Source of the DNA: an uncultured Eubacteriales bacterium
GTDB lineage: Bacteria; Bacillota; Clostridia; Christensenellales; Aristaeellaceae
Direction of reading: 5' to 3'
NCBI GenBank assembly: GCA_900553315.1
Contig: USCW01000024.1
Coordinates: 1 to 14,838 of the forward strand
DNA: 14,838 nucleotides
The notes below the pieces were generated by a model. The model saw only the letters and a list, made by a program, of their open reading frames with translations, did not search any database and was not told where the DNA came from. The position numbers were made by a program, and so were the translations under genes. The number at the start of each line of letters is the position of its first letter. Within the stretch, counting starts at the first letter, position 1. This document shows positions 7,024 through 13,273 of this stretch, piece after piece.

Positions 7024-7926
7024 TTACAGTTCGCCGCGCAGACGGGGGTCAAGCGCGTCGCGGATACCATCGCCCAGCGTATTCAGGCAGATAACCAGCA
7101 GCGCAATGCAGATACCGGGTGCCAGAGAATATACAGGGTTGGTCAACAGGAAGTCACGGCCGCCGGACACCAAGCTGCCCCAAGAAGCCGTGGGCTGGCT
7201 GATACCCAGACCCAGGAAGGACAGACCCGCCTCAGACAGGATCGTGTTACCGATCTGCTGGGTCATGGTCACGATAATAGGCGAAATACTATTGGGCAGC
7301 ACGTGCTTGAGCATCAGTCGGAAGGAGCTGTTGCCCTGCAGCTTGCCAGCCATGATGTAGTCGCGTTCCTTGATGGACATAACCTCGCTGCGCATCATAC
7401 GCACGTAAATGGTCATGTTCGAGATACCCAAGATAATGGACATGTTCAGGATACCGCCGCCGAACACCGCGCACAAGGCGATGGCCAACACAACCTGCGG
7501 TATCACACGGATGGCCTCGCTTATACGGTTGATAACATCGTCCACCACGCCGCCGAAGTAACCGGCGATCATACCAAAGGCAGTACCGATAATACAAGCG
7601 ATGATAACCGCCAGTACGCCGACCACCAGAGACACCTGGCTGCCGACGATGATGCGGCTCAGCACGTCACGGCCAAATTCATCGGTACCCAGCCAGTGCG
7701 CGGCGCTGGGACCCTGAGTGCGCTCACGAATGCTGATCTTGTTCGGATCATAGGGCACAATCTGATCGGCAAAGACCGCCATGATAATCATCAGCAGCAC
7801 GATAATCGCGGCAACCAGCACGATCTTACGAGAAAACAGCGTTTTCATGAATTGCTTGCGGTGCTTCCGCTTATAGGCACGGCTGGCAGCAGCCGCGGCC
7901 TTCTTGTCCGTCATAACGTCCGTCAT
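7024..7926 (-). CDS. ABC importer permease, DppC/OppC type
   Basis: 300 aa from the ATG at 7926. A TTG further upstream (7950) is in frame, but GGGAGG nine or so bases before the ATG decides the start. A basic cytoplasmic N-terminus (AYKRKHRKQF) leads into a first membrane helix (about residues 34-52). The OppC_N signature HWLGTDEFGRDVLSRI follows, then further helices and the EAA-type coupling loop ERDYIMAGKLQG...HVLPN, which contacts the ATPase. The C-terminus GDGIRDALDPRLRG is characteristic of DppC/OppC. It pairs with the DppB-type permease to form the membrane channel. It starts 20 nt after the DppB-type gene and ends 15 nt before the ATPase gene, so translation is probably coupled. Confidence 0.95.
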   Translation of the reverse strand: MTDVMTDKKAAAAASRAYKRKHRKQFMKTLFSRKIVLVAAIIVLLMIIMAVFADQIVPYDPNKISIRERTQGPSAAHWLGTDEFGRDVLSRIIVGSQVSLVVGVLAVIIACIIGTAFGMIAGYFGGVVDDVINRISEAIRVIPQVVLAIALCAVFGGGILNMSIILGISNMTIYVRMMRSEVMSIKERDYIMAGKLQGNSSFRLMLKHVLPNSISPIIVTMTQQIGNTILSEAGLSFLGLGISQPTASWGSLVSGGRDFLLTNPVYSLAPGICIALLVICLNTLGDGIRDALDPRLRGEL

Positions 7927-7946
7927 GGTTTCGTGCCTCCCTTCCG

Positions 7947-8891
7947 TCAAGCGATCTTGATGCGCGGGTCAACGACCACGTACACAATATCGGTAATCAG
8001 GTTCACAACGCTGGTGAACAGCGTAATCATCAAGACGCAGCCCTGAATCAGCTGAATATCCTGACTGTTGATGGCGTTGACCAGCAGGGAGCCCATGCCG
8101 GGGATCACGAATACGTTCTCCACGAACACGGAACCGCCGATCATGCCGCCCAGACGAAGACCCATCAGGGTGATAACAGGAAGCAGAGCGTTCTTCAGCG
8201 CATGGACGTAAATGACCTTCTTCTGCTTCAGGCCCTTCGACCGGGCGGTACGGATGTAATCCTGACGGATGACCTCCAGCATACTGGAACGGGTCTGACG
8301 GGTAATGGAAGCGATACCGCCAATGGTCAAGCACAGCAGCGGCATGATGGTCTGGCGAATGCTCTGGCCGAAGTTGTCCCAAGGCCACACGAAGCCCATG
8401 GAGGGCAGCCAGCCCAGCAGCATACTGAACACATACATGAACAGGATGCCCAGCCAGAACTGCGGTAGACAGCAGCAGATGTTCGCGGTCAGGGTCACGG
8501 CGGTGTCCGCCGCGGTGCCGCGCTTCACGGCGCTGATGATACCGAACACGATGCCTAACGGCACGCTGATGAGGAACGCCAACAGAGACAGGTACATTGT
8601 CACGGGCAGGCGCTCGCCGATAACGGTCAGCACCGACTTGTTGTACGACTGCGACATACCAAAGTTGCCTGTCAGCGCATCACCCAGCCACATGACATAG
8701 CGGACAAGCACAGGCTTGTCCATGTTCAGCTCGTGATACAGCCGATCATACGTTTCACCGGAAATTTCGCCGCCCGTCATGGCCGCGATGGGATCACCAG
8801 GCAGAAAATCAATCAACAGGTAGGTCATGAATGACACAATGATGAGGATGATGAATGTCTGCCCCAGTCGTTGCAGAATGTACCTTAGCAT
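7947..8891 (-). CDS. ABC importer permease, DppB/OppB type; first gene of the operon
   Basis: 314 aa, typical for DppB. The N-terminal BPD_transp_1_N segment is plain: MLRYILQRLGQTFIILIIVS, then LIDFLPGDPI and a soluble loop ending in YVMWLGDALTGNFGMSQSY. Five more membrane helices follow. The EAA-type loop is RTARSKGLKQKKVIYVHALKN, and the family ending FVENVFVIPGMGSLLVNAI and VDPRIK is present. The start is preceded by AGGAGAGGG. Transcription begins about 70 nt upstream at a sigma-A-like promoter, and a long palindrome sits in the leader just before the ribosome site. The gene is divergent from the regulator at 9192, which is the natural candidate to control it. Confidence 0.95.
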   Translation of the reverse strand: MLRYILQRLGQTFIILIIVSFMTYLLIDFLPGDPIAAMTGGEISGETYDRLYHELNMDKPVLVRYVMWLGDALTGNFGMSQSYNKSVLTVIGERLPVTMYLSLLAFLISVPLGIVFGIISAVKRGTAADTAVTLTANICCCLPQFWLGILFMYVFSMLLGWLPSMGFVWPWDNFGQSIRQTIMPLLCLTIGGIASITRQTRSSMLEVIRQDYIRTARSKGLKQKKVIYVHALKNALLPVITLMGLRLGGMIGGSVFVENVFVIPGMGSLLVNAINSQDIQLIQGCVLMITLFTSVVNLITDIVYVVVDPRIKIA

Positions 8892-8907
8892 ACTCGCCCT
8901 CTCCTAG

Positions 8908-8956
8908 ATGCGCCATCTTCAGGGTTACTGTGCTGGTAGCCCTGAAGATGGCGTAT
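8908..8956 (-). promoter_or_regulatory. Long palindrome/hairpin in the 5' leader of the importer operon
   Basis: Perfect 14-bp arms CGCCATCTTCAGGG (8911-8924) and CCCTGAAGATGGCG (8940-8953) separated by 15 bp. After one mismatch on each side the pairing continues for two more pairs, giving 18 of 20. It begins about 10 nt after the predicted transcription start (about 8963) and ends a few bases before the ribosome site of the DppB-type gene. No U-tract follows. It could be a DNA operator for a dimeric regulator or an mRNA structure near the 5' end; the sequence alone does not decide. Confidence 0.75.
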
Positions 8957-8969
8957 GTTTGATAGCGTC

Positions 8970-8998
8970 ATTATAGAGAAACCTCTTTTTTGCGTCAA
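8970..8998 (-). promoter_or_regulatory. Sigma-A/sigma-70 promoter of the importer/catabolic operon
   Basis: On the minus strand: -35 TTGACG (8998-8993), 17-bp spacer, -10 TATAAT (8975-8970). Both boxes are at or near consensus. Predicted start about 8963, giving a leader of about 70 nt. A second TTGAC lies 16 bp upstream of the -35. I see no -24/-12 (TGGC/TGC) element. Confidence 0.85.
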
Positions 8999-9090
8999 TC
9001 TCCGCACCGGTCAATTTGGTCGTTTTTCGCCCACATTTATTTGTTAATTATTTATCGTTTTCTTTTTCTGCGACAAGGTTTTCTTTTTTG

Positions 9091-9143
9091 TTTCAAAATC
9101 TGCATATCCGTTTCCACGTTTGAAAATCTTCCACTTGTTTCCA
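9091..9143. repeat. Imperfect direct repeat overlapping the regulator promoter
   Basis: Copy A (9091-9116) and copy B (9119-9143) share TTTnAAAATCT at the left and GTTTCCA at the right, with a 1-bp length difference and a 28-bp period. Copy B covers the -35 box of the regulator promoter, so the pair is a candidate operator for autoregulation. The tract around it (9055-9100) is T-rich on the plus strand. Confidence 0.4.
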
Positions 9144-9163
9144 GCTTCGACCCGCGTTATAAT
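9135..9163 (+). promoter_or_regulatory. Sigma-A promoter of the regulator gene
   Basis: -35 TTGTTT (9135-9140), 17-bp spacer, -10 TATAAT (9158-9163); predicted start about 9170, giving a short leader of about 22 nt that holds GGGAGG (9180-9185) six bases before the ATG. Confidence 0.75.
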
Positions 9164-9191
9164 AAAAACATTCGCTGAAGGGAGGTTTTCT

Positions 9192-11069
9192 ATGAACAGG
9201 CTGCTGATTGTCACGCCGAACGAGCAGATCTACAAGAGCGCTACTGAGGTCGTCAGCGAGGCGTTCATCGATGCGAAGGTCATCAAGGCCTCCTCGGACG
9301 ACGTGGTGGAGAAGGTCCGGTCCTACTTTGCCGGACATACGGGCGTAGTCGTAGCCCGCGGTAATCACGCGCATCTGTTGAAGACGCAGTTGTCCATCCC
9401 CGTGGTGGACATTGTGCTGACCGGACAGGAGATGGCAATGCTGCTGGATCAGGCTTGTCAGATGGTCGGGCATCCCCATCCGAAAATCGCCTTCATCGGC
9501 TTCCGCTATATGTTCAGCGACTGTTCCCCCATTGCGCACATCCTTCACGCGGACGTGGACATTTATTATGCCGCCTCCGGCAAGGATGTACCGGAGACGG
9601 TGGAGCGCGCCGCACAGGCGGGCATCGAGCTGATTATCGGCGGCGAGATCGCCTGTGAATGCGCCGCACGGTTAGGGATGAAGAGCCTATTCATGGACTC
9701 CATGAAGGAAAGTATGCGCAACGCCGTCCGTCAGGCCCTGCATATGCTGGAGGCCATCAAGATCGAGCAGCGCCGCACCGCCGAATTCATGTCTCTGCTG
9801 AACTATTCCTTCGACGGCATTTTGAAGCTGAACGCCGCCGGCTGCATCGAGGTCGCCAACGACCATGCGGAGAAGATGCTCCACAGCACCGCCGCCCAGC
9901 TGGCAGGGCAGCCCTTTTTGAAGCTGCCGGGCTTGCAGCCCTCCCCCGTGCTGGAGGACGCGCTGAACCTGCACAAAAACCTGTATTCGTCCGTCATGCG
10001 CATCGGCAGCGAGTCCTTTTTGACCAACGTTGCTTCTATTGATATAGACGGTCGCAACGACGGCTTCATCGTCTCCATGCAGGAATTCGGCGCGATCGAC
10101 GATTTGGAGGAGACCATCCGTCTGGCCCGCAAGCAGATGGGCCACGTTGCCAAGGCGCGTTTCAGCAGCTATGTGACACATTCCGCCCGCATGGAGCAGC
10201 TGCTGGACGACGCCAAGCAGTACGCGCTCTATGACGTACCCGTGCTGATCTCCGGGCCCTCCGGGGTGGAAAAGCCGCGGCTGGCCGAGTGTATTCATAA
10301 TGGAAGCATCTATCAGCAGAATCCCTTCGTCAACATTGACCTGAACGTCATTCCCCTGCGCACCCAAGCCGAGCAGATTTTCGGCACCGAATCTCCGGGC
10401 GGCGTGCGCGGCCTGATCTCGCTGGCGCAGAAAGGCACAGTCTATTTCAACGGCGTGCATCTGCTGACGGACGAGAGCCAGCATCAGCTGCTGAATCTGT
10501 TGCTCCACGCCAACTACCAGCGTGTCGGCAGCCTGAGCTCTGTTCCGGCCAATGTTCGGGTGATCTGCGGATCCTATAAAAATCTGATGGAGCTGGCGGA
10601 GGACGGCAGCTTTCTTCATCCGCTGGCGGTGGAGCTGGGCTACAATGAATTGAAGATTCCCGCCGTGCAGGAACGGCTCGAGGATATCCCCGCCCTGCTG
10701 CAAAAGTATATGGATCGCGCCGCCGCCAAGTACCGCAAGTGTCCCACCTTCACGCAGGATGCAATGGAGCTGCTGATCCGCTATCCATGGCCCGGAAATC
10801 TGGACGAAATGCGCTGTTTCTGCGAAAAAGCAGTCATTCTGGCCCGTTCCACCATGCTGGACGCATCCTTCCTGCAATCGCGTCTGCTGCCGCCGCTGCC
10901 GGGCAAGCCCGCCGAGCTTCCGCCCGTTTACGTGGTCAGCAGTCCCGAGGAAACAGAACTGCGTGCGCTGATCCGCGAAACGGAGGGCAACCGTCAGCTA
11001 ATGGCGGAAAAGCTGGGGATCAGCCGCTCCACCCTGTGGCGCAGACTGAAAAAATACGGACTGGAATGA
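9192..11069 (+). CDS. PrpR_N-PAS-AAA+(degenerate)-Fis HTH transcriptional regulator
   Basis: 625 aa. Residues about 5-190 form a PrpR_N-type sensor (VVVARGNHAHLLK, IPVVDIVLTGQEMA), followed by a PAS domain (about 200-300, LNYSFDGILKLNAAG), a sigma-54-activator AAA+ fold (about 325-550), and a C-terminal Fis-type HTH (about 588-623, GNRQLMAEKLGISRSTLWRRLKK). The AAA+ core has lost its chemistry. Walker A is GPSGVEKP (355-362) instead of GxxGxGK[ST]; the GAFTGA loop is absent (SPGGVRGLISLAQKG); Walker B is VYFNGV instead of LFLDEI; the RxDLYYRL arginine-finger helix is HPLAVELGY; and the sensor II motif WPGNVREL is WPGNLDEM. It should therefore not hydrolyse ATP or remodel sigma-54 polymerase, and may act TyrR-like at sigma-70 promoters. 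It is divergent from the importer operon, whose promoter is sigma-A type. Its ligand is unknown and is probably the operon's substrate or an intermediate. Confidence 0.88.
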   Translation: MNRLLIVTPNEQIYKSATEVVSEAFIDAKVIKASSDDVVEKVRSYFAGHTGVVVARGNHAHLLKTQLSIPVVDIVLTGQEMAMLLDQACQMVGHPHPKIAFIGFRYMFSDCSPIAHILHADVDIYYAASGKDVPETVERAAQAGIELIIGGEIACECAARLGMKSLFMDSMKESMRNAVRQALHMLEAIKIEQRRTAEFMSLLNYSFDGILKLNAAGCIEVANDHAEKMLHSTAAQLAGQPFLKLPGLQPSPVLEDALNLHKNLYSSVMRIGSESFLTNVASIDIDGRNDGFIVSMQEFGAIDDLEETIRLARKQMGHVAKARFSSYVTHSARMEQLLDDAKQYALYDVPVLISGPSGVEKPRLAECIHNGSIYQQNPFVNIDLNVIPLRTQAEQIFGTESPGGVRGLISLAQKGTVYFNGVHLLTDESQHQLLNLLLHANYQRVGSLSSVPANVRVICGSYKNLMELAEDGSFLHPLAVELGYNELKIPAVQERLEDIPALLQKYMDRAAAKYRKCPTFTQDAMELLIRYPWPGNLDEMRCFCEKAVILARSTMLDASFLQSRLLPPLPGKPAELPPVYVVSSPEETELRALIRETEGNRQLMAEKLGISRSTLWRRLKKYGLE

Positions 11070-11128
11070 AAACCCGAATATTCTGGGCGAAAATTTTTCC
11101 AGATTTTGAAAAAAAGTTCGAAAAGTTC

Positions 11129-11157
11129 TTGACGAATGTACATACATACGGTATACT
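11129..11157 (+). promoter_or_regulatory. Sigma-A promoter of the leader peptide/ABC exporter operon
   Basis: -35 TTGACG (11129-11134), 17-bp spacer, -10 TATACT (11152-11157); predicted start about 11164. The spacer contains the palindrome ATGTACAT and a repeated CATA, so a repressor could sit there. The upstream 11070-11128 region is A/T-rich (an UP-element-like tract) and holds only a weak 5-bp hairpin after the regulator stop. Confidence 0.85.
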
Positions 11158-11191
11158 GCTTTTTGTTAAGAAAACAACGCTTGATAAAGAA

Positions 11192-11272
11192 AGGAGGCCG
11201 CAGCGCTATGTTCTACGTTTATGCATTGGCTACGTTTGAAAATCGTTTTGTCATGCCCTTCTGCGGCCTTTT
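11192..11272 (+). promoter_or_regulatory. Long-range RNA pairing that would sequester the leader-peptide ribosome site
   Basis: AGGAGGCCGCAG (11192-11203), which includes the Shine-Dalgarno of the leader ORF, is complementary over 12 pairs (two G:U) to CTGCGGCCTTTT (11261-11272), which is codons 18-22 of the same ORF. A ribosome translating the ORF would break the pairing, so translation of the leader and folding of the mRNA exclude each other. It lies about 40 nt before an intrinsic terminator. Confidence 0.55.
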
Positions 11273-11282
11273 GCGTGCTTAG
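11208..11282 (+). CDS. Putative 24-aa leader peptide (bmrB-like) upstream of an ABC multidrug exporter
   Basis: ATG at 11208, TAG at 11280, with AAAGGAGG about 10 nt upstream, the strongest type of ribosome site in the window. The peptide is short and rich in aromatic and hydrophobic residues (starts MFYVYALATF, includes FVMPFCGLL). It lies between a sigma-A promoter and an intrinsic terminator, ahead of a heterodimeric ABC exporter. B. subtilis bmrB has the same placement before bmrCD: drugs that slow ribosomes on the leader allow transcription to continue. No sequence similarity to BmrB is claimed; the analogy is positional. The peptide itself probably has no function other than being translated. 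Confidence 0.6.
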   Translation: MFYVYALATFENRFVMPFCGLLRA

Positions 11283-11363
11283 AGCCTTTTTAGGCGCTTT
11301 CTGAGTCTTTTCGCATCGGCTGCATGGAAATGGCGGTCGGTGCTTTTTTCATGCCCTTCTTGC
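11223..11363 (+). repeat. Imperfect duplicated segment within the exporter leader
   Basis: TCATGCCCTTCT occurs at 11251-11262 and again at 11349-11360, each preceded by TTTT plus one base and followed within one base by GC. Further upstream, GCATtGGCTaC (11223-11233) and GCATcGGCTgC (11313-11323) also match in the same order, each followed by a GAAA(A)T. This suggests an old duplication of a roughly 45-50-bp unit. The second copy carries the terminator hairpin and U-tract. Confidence 0.5.
11313..11349 (+). terminator. Intrinsic terminator/attenuator before the ABC exporter genes
   Basis: GCATCGGCTG (11313-11322) pairs with CGGTCGGTGC (11334-11343) over 10 continuous pairs (three G:U) with an 11-nt loop, followed directly by TTTTTT (11344-11349). 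It lies 30 nt after the leader-peptide stop and about 80 nt before the exporter start, in the position of a transcription attenuator. Confidence 0.7.
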
Positions 11364-11416
11364 ATCCACTCCGGCGCGGCTCGCTCCTCGCCGTTCTGGC
11401 ATCCTATATTTTCTAA
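11324..11416 (+). CDS. Possible second small leader ORF (30 aa)
   Basis: ATG at 11324 within the terminator loop to TAA at 11414-11416, which abuts the AAGGAGG of the exporter gene. The peptide (starts MEMAVGAFFMPFLHPLRRGS) shares the FxMPF core with the first leader peptide because both duplicated segments are read in the same phase. No ribosome site precedes it, so translation is doubtful; if it were translated, it would couple to the exporter gene. Confidence 0.25.
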   Translation: MEMAVGAFFMPFLHPLRRGSLLAVLASYIF

Positions 11417-11431
11417 GGAGGATTCTGCCCT

Positions 11432-13273
11432 ATGCAACCCAACCGGAAGAAACCGGCAGCCTGTATGTGGGAGCTGGTCAGAGCGAACATCTGGCCTTTC
11501 CTCGGCGCCATGGTCAGCACCATCATGATCGTGCTGATCGGCTTCATGACGCCCATCCTGCTGGCGGAGACCATTGACAGCGTGCTGGGGACCGCCCCGT
11601 CCACGCTGCCCGCTTGGCTGCTCCAGCCCATTGAAGCGCTGGGCGGCCGCGAATTTCTGCGTCTGAACCTGTGGGTTCTGGGCGCAGTCCTCGTGGGGCT
11701 CAACCTGATCAACGGCGTGTTCACCTTCTTCAAGGGACGGCTGAGCGCCGTTGCAAGTGAAAACATCGCCCTGACCCTGCGGGAATCCCTGTACAGCCAC
11801 CTGCAGCACCTGCCCTTTTCCTACCACGTTCATGCAGCCACGGGCGATCTGATCCAGCGCTGCACCAGCGATGTAGAGACCATTCGCCGCTTCCTGTCCG
11901 TGCAGGTCATGGAGGTGGTTAACACGGTGCTGCTGGTCACGATCTCGCTGATTATTTTGATTGGCAAGAACGTCACCATCACGCTGTATTCCATGATCCT
12001 CGTGCCTGCGCTGTTCGCCTTTGCGACATGGTTCTTCAACCGGGTTCACAAGGGCTTCCGCGTGATGGACGAGGCCGAAGGCAAAATGAGCGCCGTGCTT
12101 CAGGAGAACCTCACCGGCGTGCGCGTGGTGCGTGCCTTCGGTCAACAGCAGCGCGAGGTGGATAAGTTCGACGAGGCCAGCAGCGATTTCCGCAACAAGG
12201 CCCGCCACCTGAACGACCTGCTGGCCATCTACTGGGGCGGCGGCGACGCGCTGAGTATGCTGCAAGCCATGATTACGCTGCTTATCTGCGTGGTGTACGC
12301 CAGCCGCGGCGAGATCACCGTGGGTGCGCTCATTATTTTCACCACCTACGTGAGCCAGTTGCTCTTCCCCATCCGTCAGCTGGGCCGCACCTTGTCCGAC
12401 GCAGGCAAGAGCCTGATCTCCATGGAGCGCATTCAGGACATCCTCTCCTCCCCCGCTGAGCCTGAGGAGCCGAACGCGCTGAAGCCCGACCTGCACGGCG
12501 ACATCGTATTCGACCATGTGTCCTTTGCCTACGACAATGACGAGCCCATTTTGAAGGACGTGAGCTTCACCATTCCCGCCGGAAAGACAGTGGCTGTGCT
12601 GGGCGGCACCGGCAGCGGCAAGAGCACGCTGATGTATCTTTTGCAGCGGCTGTACGAGCCTACCAGCGGCACCATCTCCATCGGCGGCGTGCCGCTGAAC
12701 AAGATTGACCGTGAATATCTGCGCAGTCATGTGGGTCTGATTTTGCAGGAGCCCTTCCTGTACAGCAAGAGCATCCGCGACAACGTGGGCATCGCGCTGA
12801 ATCATCCCGATATGGAGCGCATTGTGGACGCGGCGCAGATTGCCTGTGCCGAGGGCTTCATCACGAAGGCCGATCAGAGCTGGGATACGCTGGTGGGCGA
12901 ACGCGGCGTGACCCTCTCTGGCGGGCAGAAGCAGCGCGTCGCCATTGCCCGGACGCTGCTGAAGGATAATCATGTGCTGATTTTCGACGACTCTCTTTCT
13001 GCGGTGGATACGGAGACGGATGCGCAAATTCGCTCCGCGCTTCATGACCGCGCCAAGGATACCACCACGCTGATTATCAGCCACCGCATCACGACCCTAT
13101 CCCAAGCGGACTTCATTCTGGTGCTGGAGGACGGCCGCGTGGCCGATCAGGGCACGCACGCAGAGCTCTGCTCCCGTCCCGGCCTGTATCAGCGCATTAA
13201 CAACATTCAAAACGTACTGGAGGATGAGCTGAATCAGGCAACCCTCCAAACGAAAAGCGAGGTGAAGAACTAA
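11432..13273 (+). CDS. Heterodimeric ABC exporter, subunit 1 with degenerate NBD (BmrC/YheI-like)
   Basis: 613 aa, membrane domain then ATPase. Six membrane helices span about residues 20-310, with ENLTGVRVVRAF (225-236) as a coupling region. The NBD has Walker A GGTGSGKST (391-399), Q-loop Gln439, signature LSGGQKQR (495-502), Walker B VLIFDD (515-520) and switch His551. Asp520 replaces the catalytic Glu, the hallmark of the non-catalytic site of heterodimeric exporters such as BmrCD, LmrCD and TM287/288. It should pair with the next gene product to pump drugs, lipids or peptides out of the cell; the substrate is unknown. AAGGAGG precedes the ATG by 8-9 nt. The stop overlaps the next start by one base (TAATG), so translation is coupled. 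Expression is probably governed by the leader/attenuator. Confidence 0.92.
   Translation: MQPNRKKPAACMWELVRANIWPFLGAMVSTIMIVLIGFMTPILLAETIDSVLGTAPSTLPAWLLQPIEALGGREFLRLNLWVLGAVLVGLNLINGVFTFFKGRLSAVASENIALTLRESLYSHLQHLPFSYHVHAATGDLIQRCTSDVETIRRFLSVQVMEVVNTVLLVTISLIILIGKNVTITLYSMILVPALFAFATWFFNRVHKGFRVMDEAEGKMSAVLQENLTGVRVVRAFGQQQREVDKFDEASSDFRNKARHLNDLLAIYWGGGDALSMLQAMITLLICVVYASRGEITVGALIIFTTYVSQLLFPIRQLGRTLSDAGKSLISMERIQDILSSPAEPEEPNALKPDLHGDIVFDHVSFAYDNDEPILKDVSFTIPAGKTVAVLGGTGSGKSTLMYLLQRLYEPTSGTISIGGVPLNKIDREYLRSHVGLILQEPFLYSKSIRDNVGIALNHPDMERIVDAAQIACAEGFITKADQSWDTLVGERGVTLSGGQKQRVAIARTLLKDNHVLIFDDSLSAVDTETDAQIRSALHDRAKDTTTLIISHRITTLSQADFILVLEDGRVADQGTHAELCSRPGLYQRINNIQNVLEDELNQATLQTKSEVKN

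Noticed and set aside
7927..7950. TTG start for the DppC-type permease adding eight residues
   Set aside because: It would overlap the end of the DppB-type gene, and its added codons contain the GGGAGG that serves the ATG at 7926.
8892..9191. Sigma-54 (-24/-12) promoter for the importer operon, expected from the regulator family
   Set aside because: I found no TGGC-N8-TGC-type element with the right spacing; a near-consensus sigma-A promoter is present instead.
11079..11113. Possible terminator after the regulator (TCTGG ... CCAGA then TTTT)
   Set aside because: The stem is only 5 bp with an A/T-rich interior and a short U-tract; too weak to call.
9116..11244. 13-base match ACGTTTGAAAATC shared by the regulator promoter region and the exporter leader ORF
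   Set aside because: A 13-mer repeat is expected about once by chance in a window of this size, and the flanks do not match.
11279..13084. Minus-strand frame of about 600 codons opposite the exporter subunit 1
   Set aside because: Shadow frame with a His/Gln/Gly-rich translation and no domain; the plus strand has intact ABC motifs, a ribosome site and a promoter.
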